From Clostridia bacterium (GTDB lineage Bacteria > Bacillota > Clostridia > Oscillospirales > CAG-382): a DNA stretch of 53,368 nucleotides. The translations under genes were made by a program, and so were the position numbers. The notes beneath the pieces were generated by a model, which was given only the letters and a program-made list of their open reading frames with translations, ran no database searches and was not told the origin of the DNA. This document shows, piece after piece, positions 1-7,045 of the stretch (position 1 is its first letter; every line of letters begins with the position of its first letter). The stretch covers positions 1 through 53,368 of the forward strand of contig JAGAUT010000023.1 in NCBI GenBank assembly GCA_017620655.1. Reading direction: 5' to 3'.

Positions 1-64
1 GGGGCTCGAACCCACGACCTCCAGCGTGACAGGCTGGCGTTCTAACCAACTGAACTACCGAGCC
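1..64 (-). tRNA. tRNA-Asp (GTC), 3' end cut by window edge
   Basis: Read on the minus strand, the acceptor 5' strand GGCTCGG is followed by TA, a D-arm, and an anticodon stem around the loop CTGTCAC, giving anticodon GTC for aspartate. The T-arm begins (GTGGGTTCGAGC) but the 3' half of the T-stem and the acceptor lie beyond base 1. It follows tRNA-Trp with a 164-base spacer and is probably co-transcribed with it from the promoter at 354-382. Confidence 0.93.
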
Positions 65-171
65 ATGTGGTTAAAACCATTTTCTCCCATAAGGGATTGC
101 GAAATGCTTATGTTTTCGCTGAGTAACGGAAAACCACTCGGGAACCATACACGAGATTTTCATCCTCAATG

Positions 172-228
172 TAGTCCCGAATCATTTTCTTTTTGCTTAC
201 TTTTTCTTTTTATCAAAGAAAAAGAAAG
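172..228 (+). repeat. Partial copy (F) of the modular hairpin repeat, between two tRNA genes
   Basis: This stretch matches one end of the element at 9317-9606: the sequence from tagtcccgaat through the terminal hairpin. The hairpin arms are CTTACTTTTTCTTT at 196-209 and its near-complement at 215-228, with one mismatch. The remaining modules are absent, so this is a fragment. It lies in the spacer between tRNA-Trp and tRNA-Asp; bases 65-171 of that spacer show no gene. Confidence 0.75.
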
Positions 229-304
229 TGGCAGGGGAAGAAGGTCTCGAACCCACGACACGCGGTTTTGGAGACCGCTGCTCTACCAACTGAGCTATTC
301 CCCT
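229..304 (-). tRNA. tRNA-Trp (CCA)
   Basis: On the minus strand the acceptor AGGGGAA pairs with TTCCCCT, followed by discriminator G and an encoded CCA. The anticodon loop reads CTCCAAA, so the anticodon is CCA (tryptophan). The T-arm contains GGTTCGAGACC. The 76-base cloverleaf is complete. A consensus promoter lies about 50 bases upstream. Confidence 0.96.
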
Positions 305-353
305 GTGTCGTTTTGCCGTCCGAAGATAACCCCCGAACAACGATTGCTTAGGT

Positions 354-382
354 AGTATAACACAAGGGATTTGGTTTGTCAA
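354..382 (-). promoter_or_regulatory. Sigma-A promoter of the tRNA-Trp/tRNA-Asp unit
   Basis: On the minus strand a perfect TTGACA (-35, 377-382) and TATACT (-10, 354-359) are separated by 17 bases. The tRNA-Trp 5' end is about 50 bases downstream. The near-consensus boxes fit a strong stable-RNA promoter. Confidence 0.85.
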
Positions 383-444
383 GTCTTTTTTTTATTTTTT
401 TGTTTTTTTACAATTCCTTATCATTTGGCGGAAAAGAGCGCAAA

Positions 445-473
445 AAGACCGCAGTTTTTTGTCCTGCGGTCTT
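445..473 (-). terminator. Rho-independent terminator of the SLH lipoprotein gene
   Basis: The inverted repeat AAGACCGCAG (445-454) and CTGCGGTCTT (464-473) forms a 10-bp stem with a 9-base loop. On the minus strand it is followed by a short T run. It begins 12 bases past the stop codon of the lipoprotein gene at 486-2684. Confidence 0.85.
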
Positions 474-485
474 AATACTTTTTAC

Positions 486-2684
486 TTATTCAGCGACCTC
501 TGCTTCAGCCTCTTCGGGAGCTTCAAAAACAGAGCTTATATCGTTCAATGCGTCCATCTTATAAACAGGTGCATTTACGTCTGCTATTTCAAATGTCTTT
601 TCAGAGCCCTTGAGTGCAGCATACTTATTCATAATGTCTACATATTCAGTCATTGTAAGCTGCTGATCAGGATTGAACATGTTATTGGGAACTCTTTCAA
701 CAAAGCCCTTTTCTGTAGCCCAGATAACTGCGTTACAGTAGCTGTCGTATTCAACAACGTCGAAGAAGATGGATTCGCCGGAAGGCTGAGGTTCATCGTC
801 CGACTTGAAGAGAATATCAATAAACTCTGCCTTTGTGAGCTTTGTTTCGGGTTCAAATTCAACCTTGTCAATCCAGAATTCGCCGCCCATGTTTTCGGGA
901 AGTACAATCTTAATCTGCTTAACGTTGCCGTACCAGCCGTCAAGTGTGTACATATCGAATACATATTCAATCTTTTCTTCGCCGCTTGTCTGCTGTACTT
1001 CAACGCTCATGCTTCTTTCTTCGCTGAAGCCTTCGCCGTTATCGAAGTAAACAGTCATCTTATAATTGTCCTTGTTTTCGGCTGTCATTTCGTCGAATGT
1101 GTTTCTCATTCTTACGATGAGCTTTCTGTAGCCGACACCGGGAACGTTAACTACGGGAGAAGTAATGGAGCTTTCTGCTGCGGGATCAAGAATACCGTGA
1201 ATACTGTTGTTTTCGCCGTCAACCGCGATGGGTGCGTAGGAATATTCAAAGCCTGCCATTGTCCAGCTGAGTGCCTTGCTTTCATCGTCTTCAAACTTAT
1301 ACTTGTATGTTTCATCCTCAACGGTGGGAACATACTTTGTTACAGGCTTGAGAAGTGTATTGAAGTCAAATGCGGGATCTTCGGGAAGGAATTCAACGCT
1401 GTCAATCCAGAACTCGCCTTCAAGACCCTGAAGTGTATCTATTCTGAAGAATGTGATGATATCCTTCCATGCATCATTTGCTCCCATGTCAAGTGTATAC
1501 TCAACATATTTGCCGGCGGAGGAAGGAAGCGCTTCAAGCTTTACGCTTGCAGCTTCGGAAAGACCAGAGCCGTTATTGAAGTAAACCTGGATATTCTTTG
1601 CAACCTTGGATTCATCGATTGCAGCACCTGTTTCGTGCTTCATTCTGATAACCATTGTCTTGAAGTGTTCAGCGGGAATGTAAAGACCGTCCTGACACCA
1701 GAACTGGTAGTCCCAACCGGTATTTGTCTTACCGTAAATCGCTCCTTCGGGTGAGAAGGACACGTCAAGATTTGAACCAACCCATGAAGTAATATCAGCT
1801 GCAGTATCAAATGTCCACTTGAAGGGATTGCCGGAAATTTCGGGAATGCCGTGAACTGTGTATGTATAGGGTGTTGTTTCAAAAAGCTTTGCCGCATTGC
1901 TCTTATAAGGAACAAGGAAGTTTACAAGATATGTACCTTCTGTTTCATATACAGCCATGTTGTCAACGCTTTCAAGATCATACTCGAACTTTACGTTGAT
2001 TGCTCCGGGGCTCTGGAATGCATAATATGCAATGCTCTTAACTTCGTTTCCGAATGTAACATCGCCCTGTCCGTTATACTTGAGAAGAATACCGTCGCCT
2101 ACAATTACCTTCTGTGCGGTCTGAGCCTTGTACCATGGAGTCTGGTTGAGCTGTGTGGAGAAAGCATGCTTTCCGATTGTCTTTACAGTTGAAGGAATGT
2201 TGATATTTGTAAGTGCACTGTTTTCAAATGCGCTGTCGCCGATTTTTTCAAGACCTTCGGGAAGAACAACGTCTGTGAGTGCACTACAGCTCTGGAATGC
2301 GCCTGCTTTAACAGCTGTAACGCCTTCGGGAACTGTTACCTTCTTCAAGGTTTCATTTCCGAGGAATGCTGCTTCGCCGATTGTAACAACGGGAAGCTCG
2401 CCGTAGGTAGGATGAACGAGAACCGCGGGGATTTCAAGTTCTTCGGCTTCGCCTGTGTAGCCTGTAATCTTGAGAGCCTCTTCGAAGGAATCCATTTCCA
2501 TATCGATTTCAAAATCCTTCTGTTCCTCGGGAATTTCGAAAGTTTCTTCTTCTGTTACTGCCACATTTGTGTCTTGGGGTGCCTTTGACTTTTCTTCTTC
2601 AGGGTTGTATCTCTTGCTTGTACAAGCTGTGAGAGCCAATGCCGCTGCAACGAGACAAAGTGCAGTTGTGAGAATCTTTTTCAT
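486..2684 (-). CDS. Lipoprotein with BspA-type leucine-rich repeats and C-terminal SLH domain
   Basis: This 732-residue protein is probably on the cell surface. It starts at the ATG preceded by AAGGAG, six codons inside the longest frame. A lipoprotein signal ends in LALTAC with the lipidated cysteine near residue 21. Residues of about 75-270 carry LRR_5/BspA-type repeats (patterns such as AFxxCxxLxxVxLPEGL). Two beta-sandwich, carbohydrate-binding-like segments follow, each ending in FWIDxVEF. The last 90 residues resemble an S-layer homology domain (NAVIWATEKGF, MFNPDQQLT). The ligand is unknown. The FWID-type segments recall the large SLH protein at the right end of the window. Having both a lipid anchor and an SLH domain is unusual. 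Confidence 0.88.
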   Translation of the reverse strand: MKKILTTALCLVAAALALTACTSKRYNPEEEKSKAPQDTNVAVTEEETFEIPEEQKDFEIDMEMDSFEEALKITGYTGEAEELEIPAVLVHPTYGELPVVTIGEAAFLGNETLKKVTVPEGVTAVKAGAFQSCSALTDVVLPEGLEKIGDSAFENSALTNINIPSTVKTIGKHAFSTQLNQTPWYKAQTAQKVIVGDGILLKYNGQGDVTFGNEVKSIAYYAFQSPGAINVKFEYDLESVDNMAVYETEGTYLVNFLVPYKSNAAKLFETTPYTYTVHGIPEISGNPFKWTFDTAADITSWVGSNLDVSFSPEGAIYGKTNTGWDYQFWCQDGLYIPAEHFKTMVIRMKHETGAAIDESKVAKNIQVYFNNGSGLSEAASVKLEALPSSAGKYVEYTLDMGANDAWKDIITFFRIDTLQGLEGEFWIDSVEFLPEDPAFDFNTLLKPVTKYVPTVEDETYKYKFEDDESKALSWTMAGFEYSYAPIAVDGENNSIHGILDPAAESSITSPVVNVPGVGYRKLIVRMRNTFDEMTAENKDNYKMTVYFDNGEGFSEERSMSVEVQQTSGEEKIEYVFDMYTLDGWYGNVKQIKIVLPENMGGEFWIDKVEFEPETKLTKAEFIDILFKSDDEPQPSGESIFFDVVEYDSYCNAVIWATEKGFVERVPNNMFNPDQQLTMTEYVDIMNKYAALKGSEKTFEIADVNAPVYKMDALNDISSVFEAPEEAEAEVAE

Positions 2685-2729
2685 ACTTTTGCTCCTTATC
2701 ATATAGGGTTATGCTATTTTAACAGTGTA

Positions 2730-2758
2730 ATTATATCATAAGAGATTTTAAAATTCAA
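2730..2758 (-). promoter_or_regulatory. Promoter of the SLH lipoprotein gene
   Basis: On the minus strand TTGAAT (2753-2758) and TATAAT (2730-2735) are 17 bases apart, with a TG just before the -10. The start codon is about 45 bases downstream. Confidence 0.8.
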
Positions 2759-2825
2759 GTGGGATTTTTAGATTGTTACATTTTACACAAAAGGCAGGGG
2801 AAGTTTTGGTTATTGTGACGGACTG

Positions 2826-5366
2826 TTACCCGTGACACGCTTCCCAATTATCCCCGATCTCAGCCGCAACCTCCATGGGTACACCGAGATTTACCGCGTT
2901 TTCCATTTCACGAATGAGGATTTCCTTTGCCTTCTCTGCATCCTTTTTTGACGACTCAATAATCAGTTCGTCATGCACCTGCAGGATGAGCTTTGCATCA
3001 AGTTTTTCATCCCTCAGTGCCTTATGAACACGGATCATTGCGATTTTGATAATATCCGCCGCCGTTCCCTGAATAGGTGCGTTCATGGCAACTCTTTCTC
3101 CGAACATTCTCTGCATATAGATTCTGCTCTTTAGCTCGGGAATGTATCTTCTTCTTGCAAAAAGTGTCGAAACATAACCGTCCTCGTACGCCTTTGCCTT
3201 AACATCGGCAAGATATGAGTCAACCTTGGGGAATTTTTCAAAATATTTCTTGATATATTCTGATGCTTCCTTCTTCGAGACCTTCATATCCCCTGCAAGT
3301 GAAAAGTCGGAAATGCCGTAAATTATGCCGAAGTTTATTGCCTTTGCTTTTTTGCGCATTTCGGCTGTAACTTCGGATGGCTCAACACCAAACACCTGGG
3401 AAGCTGTTGAGGTATGGATATCCTCGCCGTTCTTATAGGTATTTATCATGTTTTCATCCCCGGACATTGCCGCCATGACACGCAGTTCAATCTGACTGTA
3501 GTCGGCGTCAATAAGCACCTTACCGTCTTCGGGAATAAAGACTTTTCTTATCTCTCTGCCCTCAGCCGTTCTTATGGGAATATTCTGCAGGTTAGGGTCG
3601 GCAGAAGAAAGACGTCCCGTGAGTGTCAGCGCCTGCTTGAAGTTTGTGTGAAGTCTGCCGTCGGAGCCTATTGCAGAAACAAGTCCGTCTGCGTAGGTAC
3701 TCTTTAATTTTGCGACGGTTCTGTATTCGAGAATTTCGTCGATAATCGGGGTATACATTCTCAGCTTTTCAAGGCTTTCGGCATCGGTGGAATAACCGCT
3801 TTTTGTTTTCTTGGTAGCAGGAAGTTCCATCTTTTCAAAAAGCACCTCTCCCAGCTGTTTGGGTGAATTTATATTGAATTCACAGCCCGCAATTTCATAT
3901 ATTGTCTGCTGTCGTGCATTTATTGCCTTATCGAGCTTTTCGCCGTAGCTTTGCAGGGCTTCTTTGTTGATAAGAAATCCGATATGCTCCATTTCGGCAA
4001 GGACAAGACTCAGAGGAAATTCCACATTGTAAAGCAAATCTTCCTGTCCTGCACTCTTTATCTTTTCATCAAGCTCATCTCTAAGCTTTGCAAGATTCTT
4101 TACTGCAAGGATAGATGCCTGCTCTTTGTTATCGACATTGACGGAACCTGCACCGTAAACCGTCGCCAAATTTTCGGGATGAACGACACTTGACGGGTCG
4201 GCAACGTAGGAAGCGAGCATAACATCATAGAATCTGCACTTTATTTCACCGAGTCCCATATCATAGGCTCTTAATTGCACACTCTTGACGTCGCAAAGCG
4301 TCACCGTCATTTCTTCATCGCACAAGAGTGCCTTCATATTGTCGGCATTTAAAGGTGCCATATATACATTCCCGCCGTCGGCAAGGTATATGCCTTCATC
4401 CGTTACAACTGCCGACAGGTTCTTGCTGTTTATGTCGCCCAAATCGTGTATACCTGTATACTCTAATATCTCGGTTTCAAACATTGAAACATTATCATCG
4501 CACTCACGAAGACCGAGACGTGCAATTATGGAATTCAGTTCAAGGTCTTCACATAATCTGCAAAGCTCTGATTTGTTAATTCCCGTATGTTCAAAGTTTG
4601 AAAGGTTCTTATTTATAGGTGCATCTTTATTGATTTCGGCAAGGAAGCGGCTGGCAAACGCCATTTCCTTATCGGCAGACAGTTTTGCGTACACACCCTT
4701 TGCGATATTCTTTTCTTCCTCGGGGAGTTTTGCATAAAGGTTTTCCACACTGCCATACTTCTGAACAAGACCTATCGCCGTCTTTTCGCCTATGCCCTTG
4801 ACACCGGGAATATTATCCGAAGTATCACCCATAAGTGCCTTGACTTCTATCAAATCAAGAGGCTTTACTCCGTACTTTTCCATGACAGCTTTTTCGTCAA
4901 TTGTCAAAGTTTCCTTTGTCGAAAGGTAAAGCACATTTACATGCTCATTTACAAGCTGATACGAATCACGGTCGCCCGTTAAGATGTATACCTGTATATC
5001 TTCGTTTCCAAGAGTTGAAAGTGTGCCGAGAATGTCGTCAGCCTCAAAGCCTTCGCAGGTTATTTCGTGAAATCCTAAGTTTCTTGCCGCCGCCTTTGCC
5101 GAGTCAAACTGCTCAGCAAGCTCCTCGGGCATACCCTTTCTCGTCGCCTTATAAAAGTCATACTTTTCATGACGGAAAGTAGGTTTTTTCATATCAAATG
5201 CAACAACGGCATAGTCGGGATTTACCGAATCAAGATGGCTCTTCAGCATATTTATAAAGCCGAAAACGGCGTTTGTATTCCTGCCGTCTCTTGTGGTCAG
5301 AGGTTTAACGCCGTAAAATGCTCTGTTTATTAAACTGTTTCCGTCTACTGCAAGAAGTTTTTTCAT
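2826..5366 (-). CDS. polA: DNA polymerase I
   Basis: PolA (846 residues) fills Okazaki-fragment gaps and repair patches. It has an N-terminal 5'-3' exonuclease (VDGNSLINRAFYG, EADDILGT, GDTSDNIPGVKGIG), a central domain lacking the acidic DxE residues of a working 3'-5' proofreading exonuclease, and a C-terminal polymerase. Polymerase motif A is DYSQIELR near residue 620, motif B KKAKAINFGIIYG near 672, and motif C QVHDELI near 794. Loss of proofreading residues is common in Gram-positive PolA. The ATG follows GGGAGG by 6 bases. The hairpin of repeat A (5377-5409) sits right against this ribosome binding site. Two copies of the GTATACCTGTATAC motif (one exact, one with a mismatch) lie inside the gene. 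Confidence 0.98.
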   Translation of the reverse strand: MKKLLAVDGNSLINRAFYGVKPLTTRDGRNTNAVFGFINMLKSHLDSVNPDYAVVAFDMKKPTFRHEKYDFYKATRKGMPEELAEQFDSAKAAARNLGFHEITCEGFEADDILGTLSTLGNEDIQVYILTGDRDSYQLVNEHVNVLYLSTKETLTIDEKAVMEKYGVKPLDLIEVKALMGDTSDNIPGVKGIGEKTAIGLVQKYGSVENLYAKLPEEEKNIAKGVYAKLSADKEMAFASRFLAEINKDAPINKNLSNFEHTGINKSELCRLCEDLELNSIIARLGLRECDDNVSMFETEILEYTGIHDLGDINSKNLSAVVTDEGIYLADGGNVYMAPLNADNMKALLCDEEMTVTLCDVKSVQLRAYDMGLGEIKCRFYDVMLASYVADPSSVVHPENLATVYGAGSVNVDNKEQASILAVKNLAKLRDELDEKIKSAGQEDLLYNVEFPLSLVLAEMEHIGFLINKEALQSYGEKLDKAINARQQTIYEIAGCEFNINSPKQLGEVLFEKMELPATKKTKSGYSTDAESLEKLRMYTPIIDEILEYRTVAKLKSTYADGLVSAIGSDGRLHTNFKQALTLTGRLSSADPNLQNIPIRTAEGREIRKVFIPEDGKVLIDADYSQIELRVMAAMSGDENMINTYKNGEDIHTSTASQVFGVEPSEVTAEMRKKAKAINFGIIYGISDFSLAGDMKVSKKEASEYIKKYFEKFPKVDSYLADVKAKAYEDGYVSTLFARRRYIPELKSRIYMQRMFGERVAMNAPIQGTAADIIKIAMIRVHKALRDEKLDAKLILQVHDELIIESSKKDAEKAKEILIREMENAVNLGVPMEVAAEIGDNWEACHG
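4448..4461. repeat. 14-bp motif GTATACCTGTATAC (exact), inside polA
   Basis: Exact copy of a short motif found five times exactly in the window. It is two GTATAC palindromes separated by two bases. Here it encodes YTGIH on the minus strand, a different reading frame from most coding copies. A one-mismatch copy lies in the same gene at 4986-4999, where it encodes IQVYI. Confidence 0.8.
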
Positions 5367-5376
5367 AAATACCTCC

Positions 5377-5732
5377 CTTACTTTTTCTTTGATAAAAAGA
5401 AAAAGTAAGCAAAAAGAAAATAATTCGAGACTACGTTTCGCGATTTAGCTTATATTTTAGATGCCCGAATGAAGCACCGTTTGTGCCCCATAAACGCAAG
5501 GGCACAAACTCAATACAAAATTGCACCACACTCATTGAGAGGAGATAAGCCTCCACGGCATAAGAGGGGAAGTCAGCGGAAGTCGGGAAGTAAAAAAACT
5601 GTTTCGCACAAGCTCTTAATTTGACCCCATTAGTGGTCAAATTAAGCAGACCGGTACTTTGCTTGATTCCCGACTGAGCCATTCCCTCTTATTGAGTGGG
5701 CGTTTTTGGTACTTTTGTCGATACAAAAGTAC
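5377..5732 (-). repeat. Modular hairpin repeat element, copy A
   Basis: This 356-base non-coding element fills the polA-dxr gap. Hairpins seen: CTTACTTTTTCTTT (5377-5390) with its perfect 14-base complement (5396-5409); GTTTGTGCCC (5479-5488) with GGGCACAAAC (5500-5509); CTTAATTTGACC (5615-5626) with GGTCAAATTAAG (5635-5646); and GTACTTTTGT (5709-5718) with ACAAAAGTAC (5723-5732). Its reverse complement matches parts of copies B, C and E. It shares with copy C a middle block (around 5530-5690) that copies B, D and E lack. No convincing protein frame was found. Confidence 0.85.
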
Positions 5733-5740
5733 AGAAAAAC

Positions 5741-6889
5741 CTATTTTATCAATGATTTGCAATATTCCTTCGCCTCGGTATCAGCCATAATTATTTCCTC
5801 TACCGAAGGAATTTCACTCTGTCCGCCCTTGAAATGCTCAACGCATTTGTCCATAATATCAAAAATCTGAGTGTACTTTATTTTATCCTGCATGAACATA
5901 TCAACGCACGCCTCATTTGCCGCATTGTAAACACAGGTTGAATATCCGCCGTAATTTACGGCACGTCTTGCAAGATTTATTGACGGGAAAACGTCGTTAT
6001 CCACATCAAAAAATGTAAGCTTTCCGACCTCGGTGAGATTTAATTTCTTTGAAATACCGCTTACTCTTTCGGGGTAAGTAAGAGCATACTGAATACAAAG
6101 TCTCATATCCGAAGCACCAAGCTGTGCCATAACCGAGCCGTCAACCGTTTCAACCATCGAGTGAATGATGCTTTCTCTATTGACTATGACATCAATTTTT
6201 TCCATAGGAAAATCAAAAAGATGCATGGCTTCTATCATTTCAAGTCCCTTATTTACAAGGGTTGAGCTATAGATTGTAATGCCTGTACCCATGCTCCAGT
6301 TAGGGTGCTTGAGTGCCTGCTCTTTTGTTACGTTTTCAAGCTGCTTCTTTGTATAACCGAAAAACGGACCGCCGGATGCTGTGATGATAAGTCTTTCAAC
6401 CTCATTCTTTTCGCAGCTTCTAAGGCACTGGTGAAGTGCGCAATGCTCGCTGTCAATTGGAAGTACGGGAACGCCGTGTTCACGAGCCTTTTTCATTACA
6501 AGACTGCCTGCCGAAACAAGGGTTTCCTTGTTTGCAAGAGCTATATTTTTGCCGCGTTCAATGGCGGAAAGTGTGGGAACGAGTCCTGCAAAGCCGATAA
6601 TTGCGTTGACTACGGTATCGCTTGCGGTAACCTCGGCAAGCTGCTTTGCACTGTCTTTTCCGTCGATGATTGTAACATCTTCACCCATAAGCGCCCTTTT
6701 TACTTTGTCTGCCGCCTCTTTATCCGTAACGGCAATAAACTTAGGTTTTACTTCATAATACTGTTTTATTATCAAATCTGCATTTCTGTTTGCCGAAATG
6801 CCTTCAACCTCGAGACCTAAGTGCTTTGCAACGTCGATAGTCTGGGTTCCGATTGAGCCGGTGGAGCCGAGGATTGTGATTTTATTCAT
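5741..6889 (-). CDS. dxr: 1-deoxy-D-xylulose 5-phosphate reductoisomerase
   Basis: Dxr/IspC (382 residues) turns 1-deoxy-D-xylulose 5-phosphate into 2-C-methyl-D-erythritol 4-phosphate with NADPH, the committed step of the MEP isoprenoid pathway. The NADPH-binding loop GSTGSIG is at residues 8-14. The metal and substrate motifs IDSEHCAL, TASGGPF and HPNWSMG follow in family order. The length is slightly under the usual of about 390-400. The ATG follows GGAG at about 8 bases. No other MEP gene is adjacent. The gene lies between repeat A downstream and a MITE-like element upstream. Confidence 0.97.
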   Translation of the reverse strand: MNKITILGSTGSIGTQTIDVAKHLGLEVEGISANRNADLIIKQYYEVKPKFIAVTDKEAADKVKRALMGEDVTIIDGKDSAKQLAEVTASDTVVNAIIGFAGLVPTLSAIERGKNIALANKETLVSAGSLVMKKAREHGVPVLPIDSEHCALHQCLRSCEKNEVERLIITASGGPFFGYTKKQLENVTKEQALKHPNWSMGTGITIYSSTLVNKGLEMIEAMHLFDFPMEKIDVIVNRESIIHSMVETVDGSVMAQLGASDMRLCIQYALTYPERVSGISKKLNLTEVGKLTFFDVDNDVFPSINLARRAVNYGGYSTCVYNAANEACVDMFMQDKIKYTQIFDIMDKCVEHFKGGQSEIPSVEEIIMADTEAKEYCKSLIK

Positions 6890-6920
6890 ATGGTCGCTCC
6901 TTTTTGAAACATAATGAAAA

Positions 6921-7029
6921 TGTCATCCTGAGCGAAGTGAAACGAAGCCGAAGGAGCTGATTTACGCGAAAATTCCTATCGCTAAGATTCTTCGACTTCG
7001 GCGGAAATCCGCCTACGCTCAGAATGACA
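6921..7029. repeat. MITE-like palindromic element (TGTCATCCTGAGCG type)
   Basis: A 109-base non-coding stretch between dxr and the topoisomerase gene has inverted ends TGTCATCCTGAGCG (6921-6934) and CGCTCAGAATGACA (7016-7029). Internally it has GAAGCCGAAG and CTTCGACTTCGGCGG. Similar interspersed sequences are common in many gut bacterial genomes. This is the only copy seen here, and no transposase was seen. Confidence 0.7.
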
Positions 7030-7045
7030 GACTTTGTGTATTTTT

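Noticed and set aside
459..1754. Open frame of 431 codons on the plus strand
   Set aside because: It lies antisense to the SLH lipoprotein gene, has a cysteine-rich low-complexity sequence, no ribosome binding site and no recognisable domain.
5431..5682. 83-codon minus-strand frame inside repeat A
   Set aside because: Frame not preserved in the related copy C; the region is explained by hairpin modules.
5997..6005. Canonical DnaA box TTATCCACA
   Set aside because: A single copy inside dxr with no neighbours; compatible with chance.
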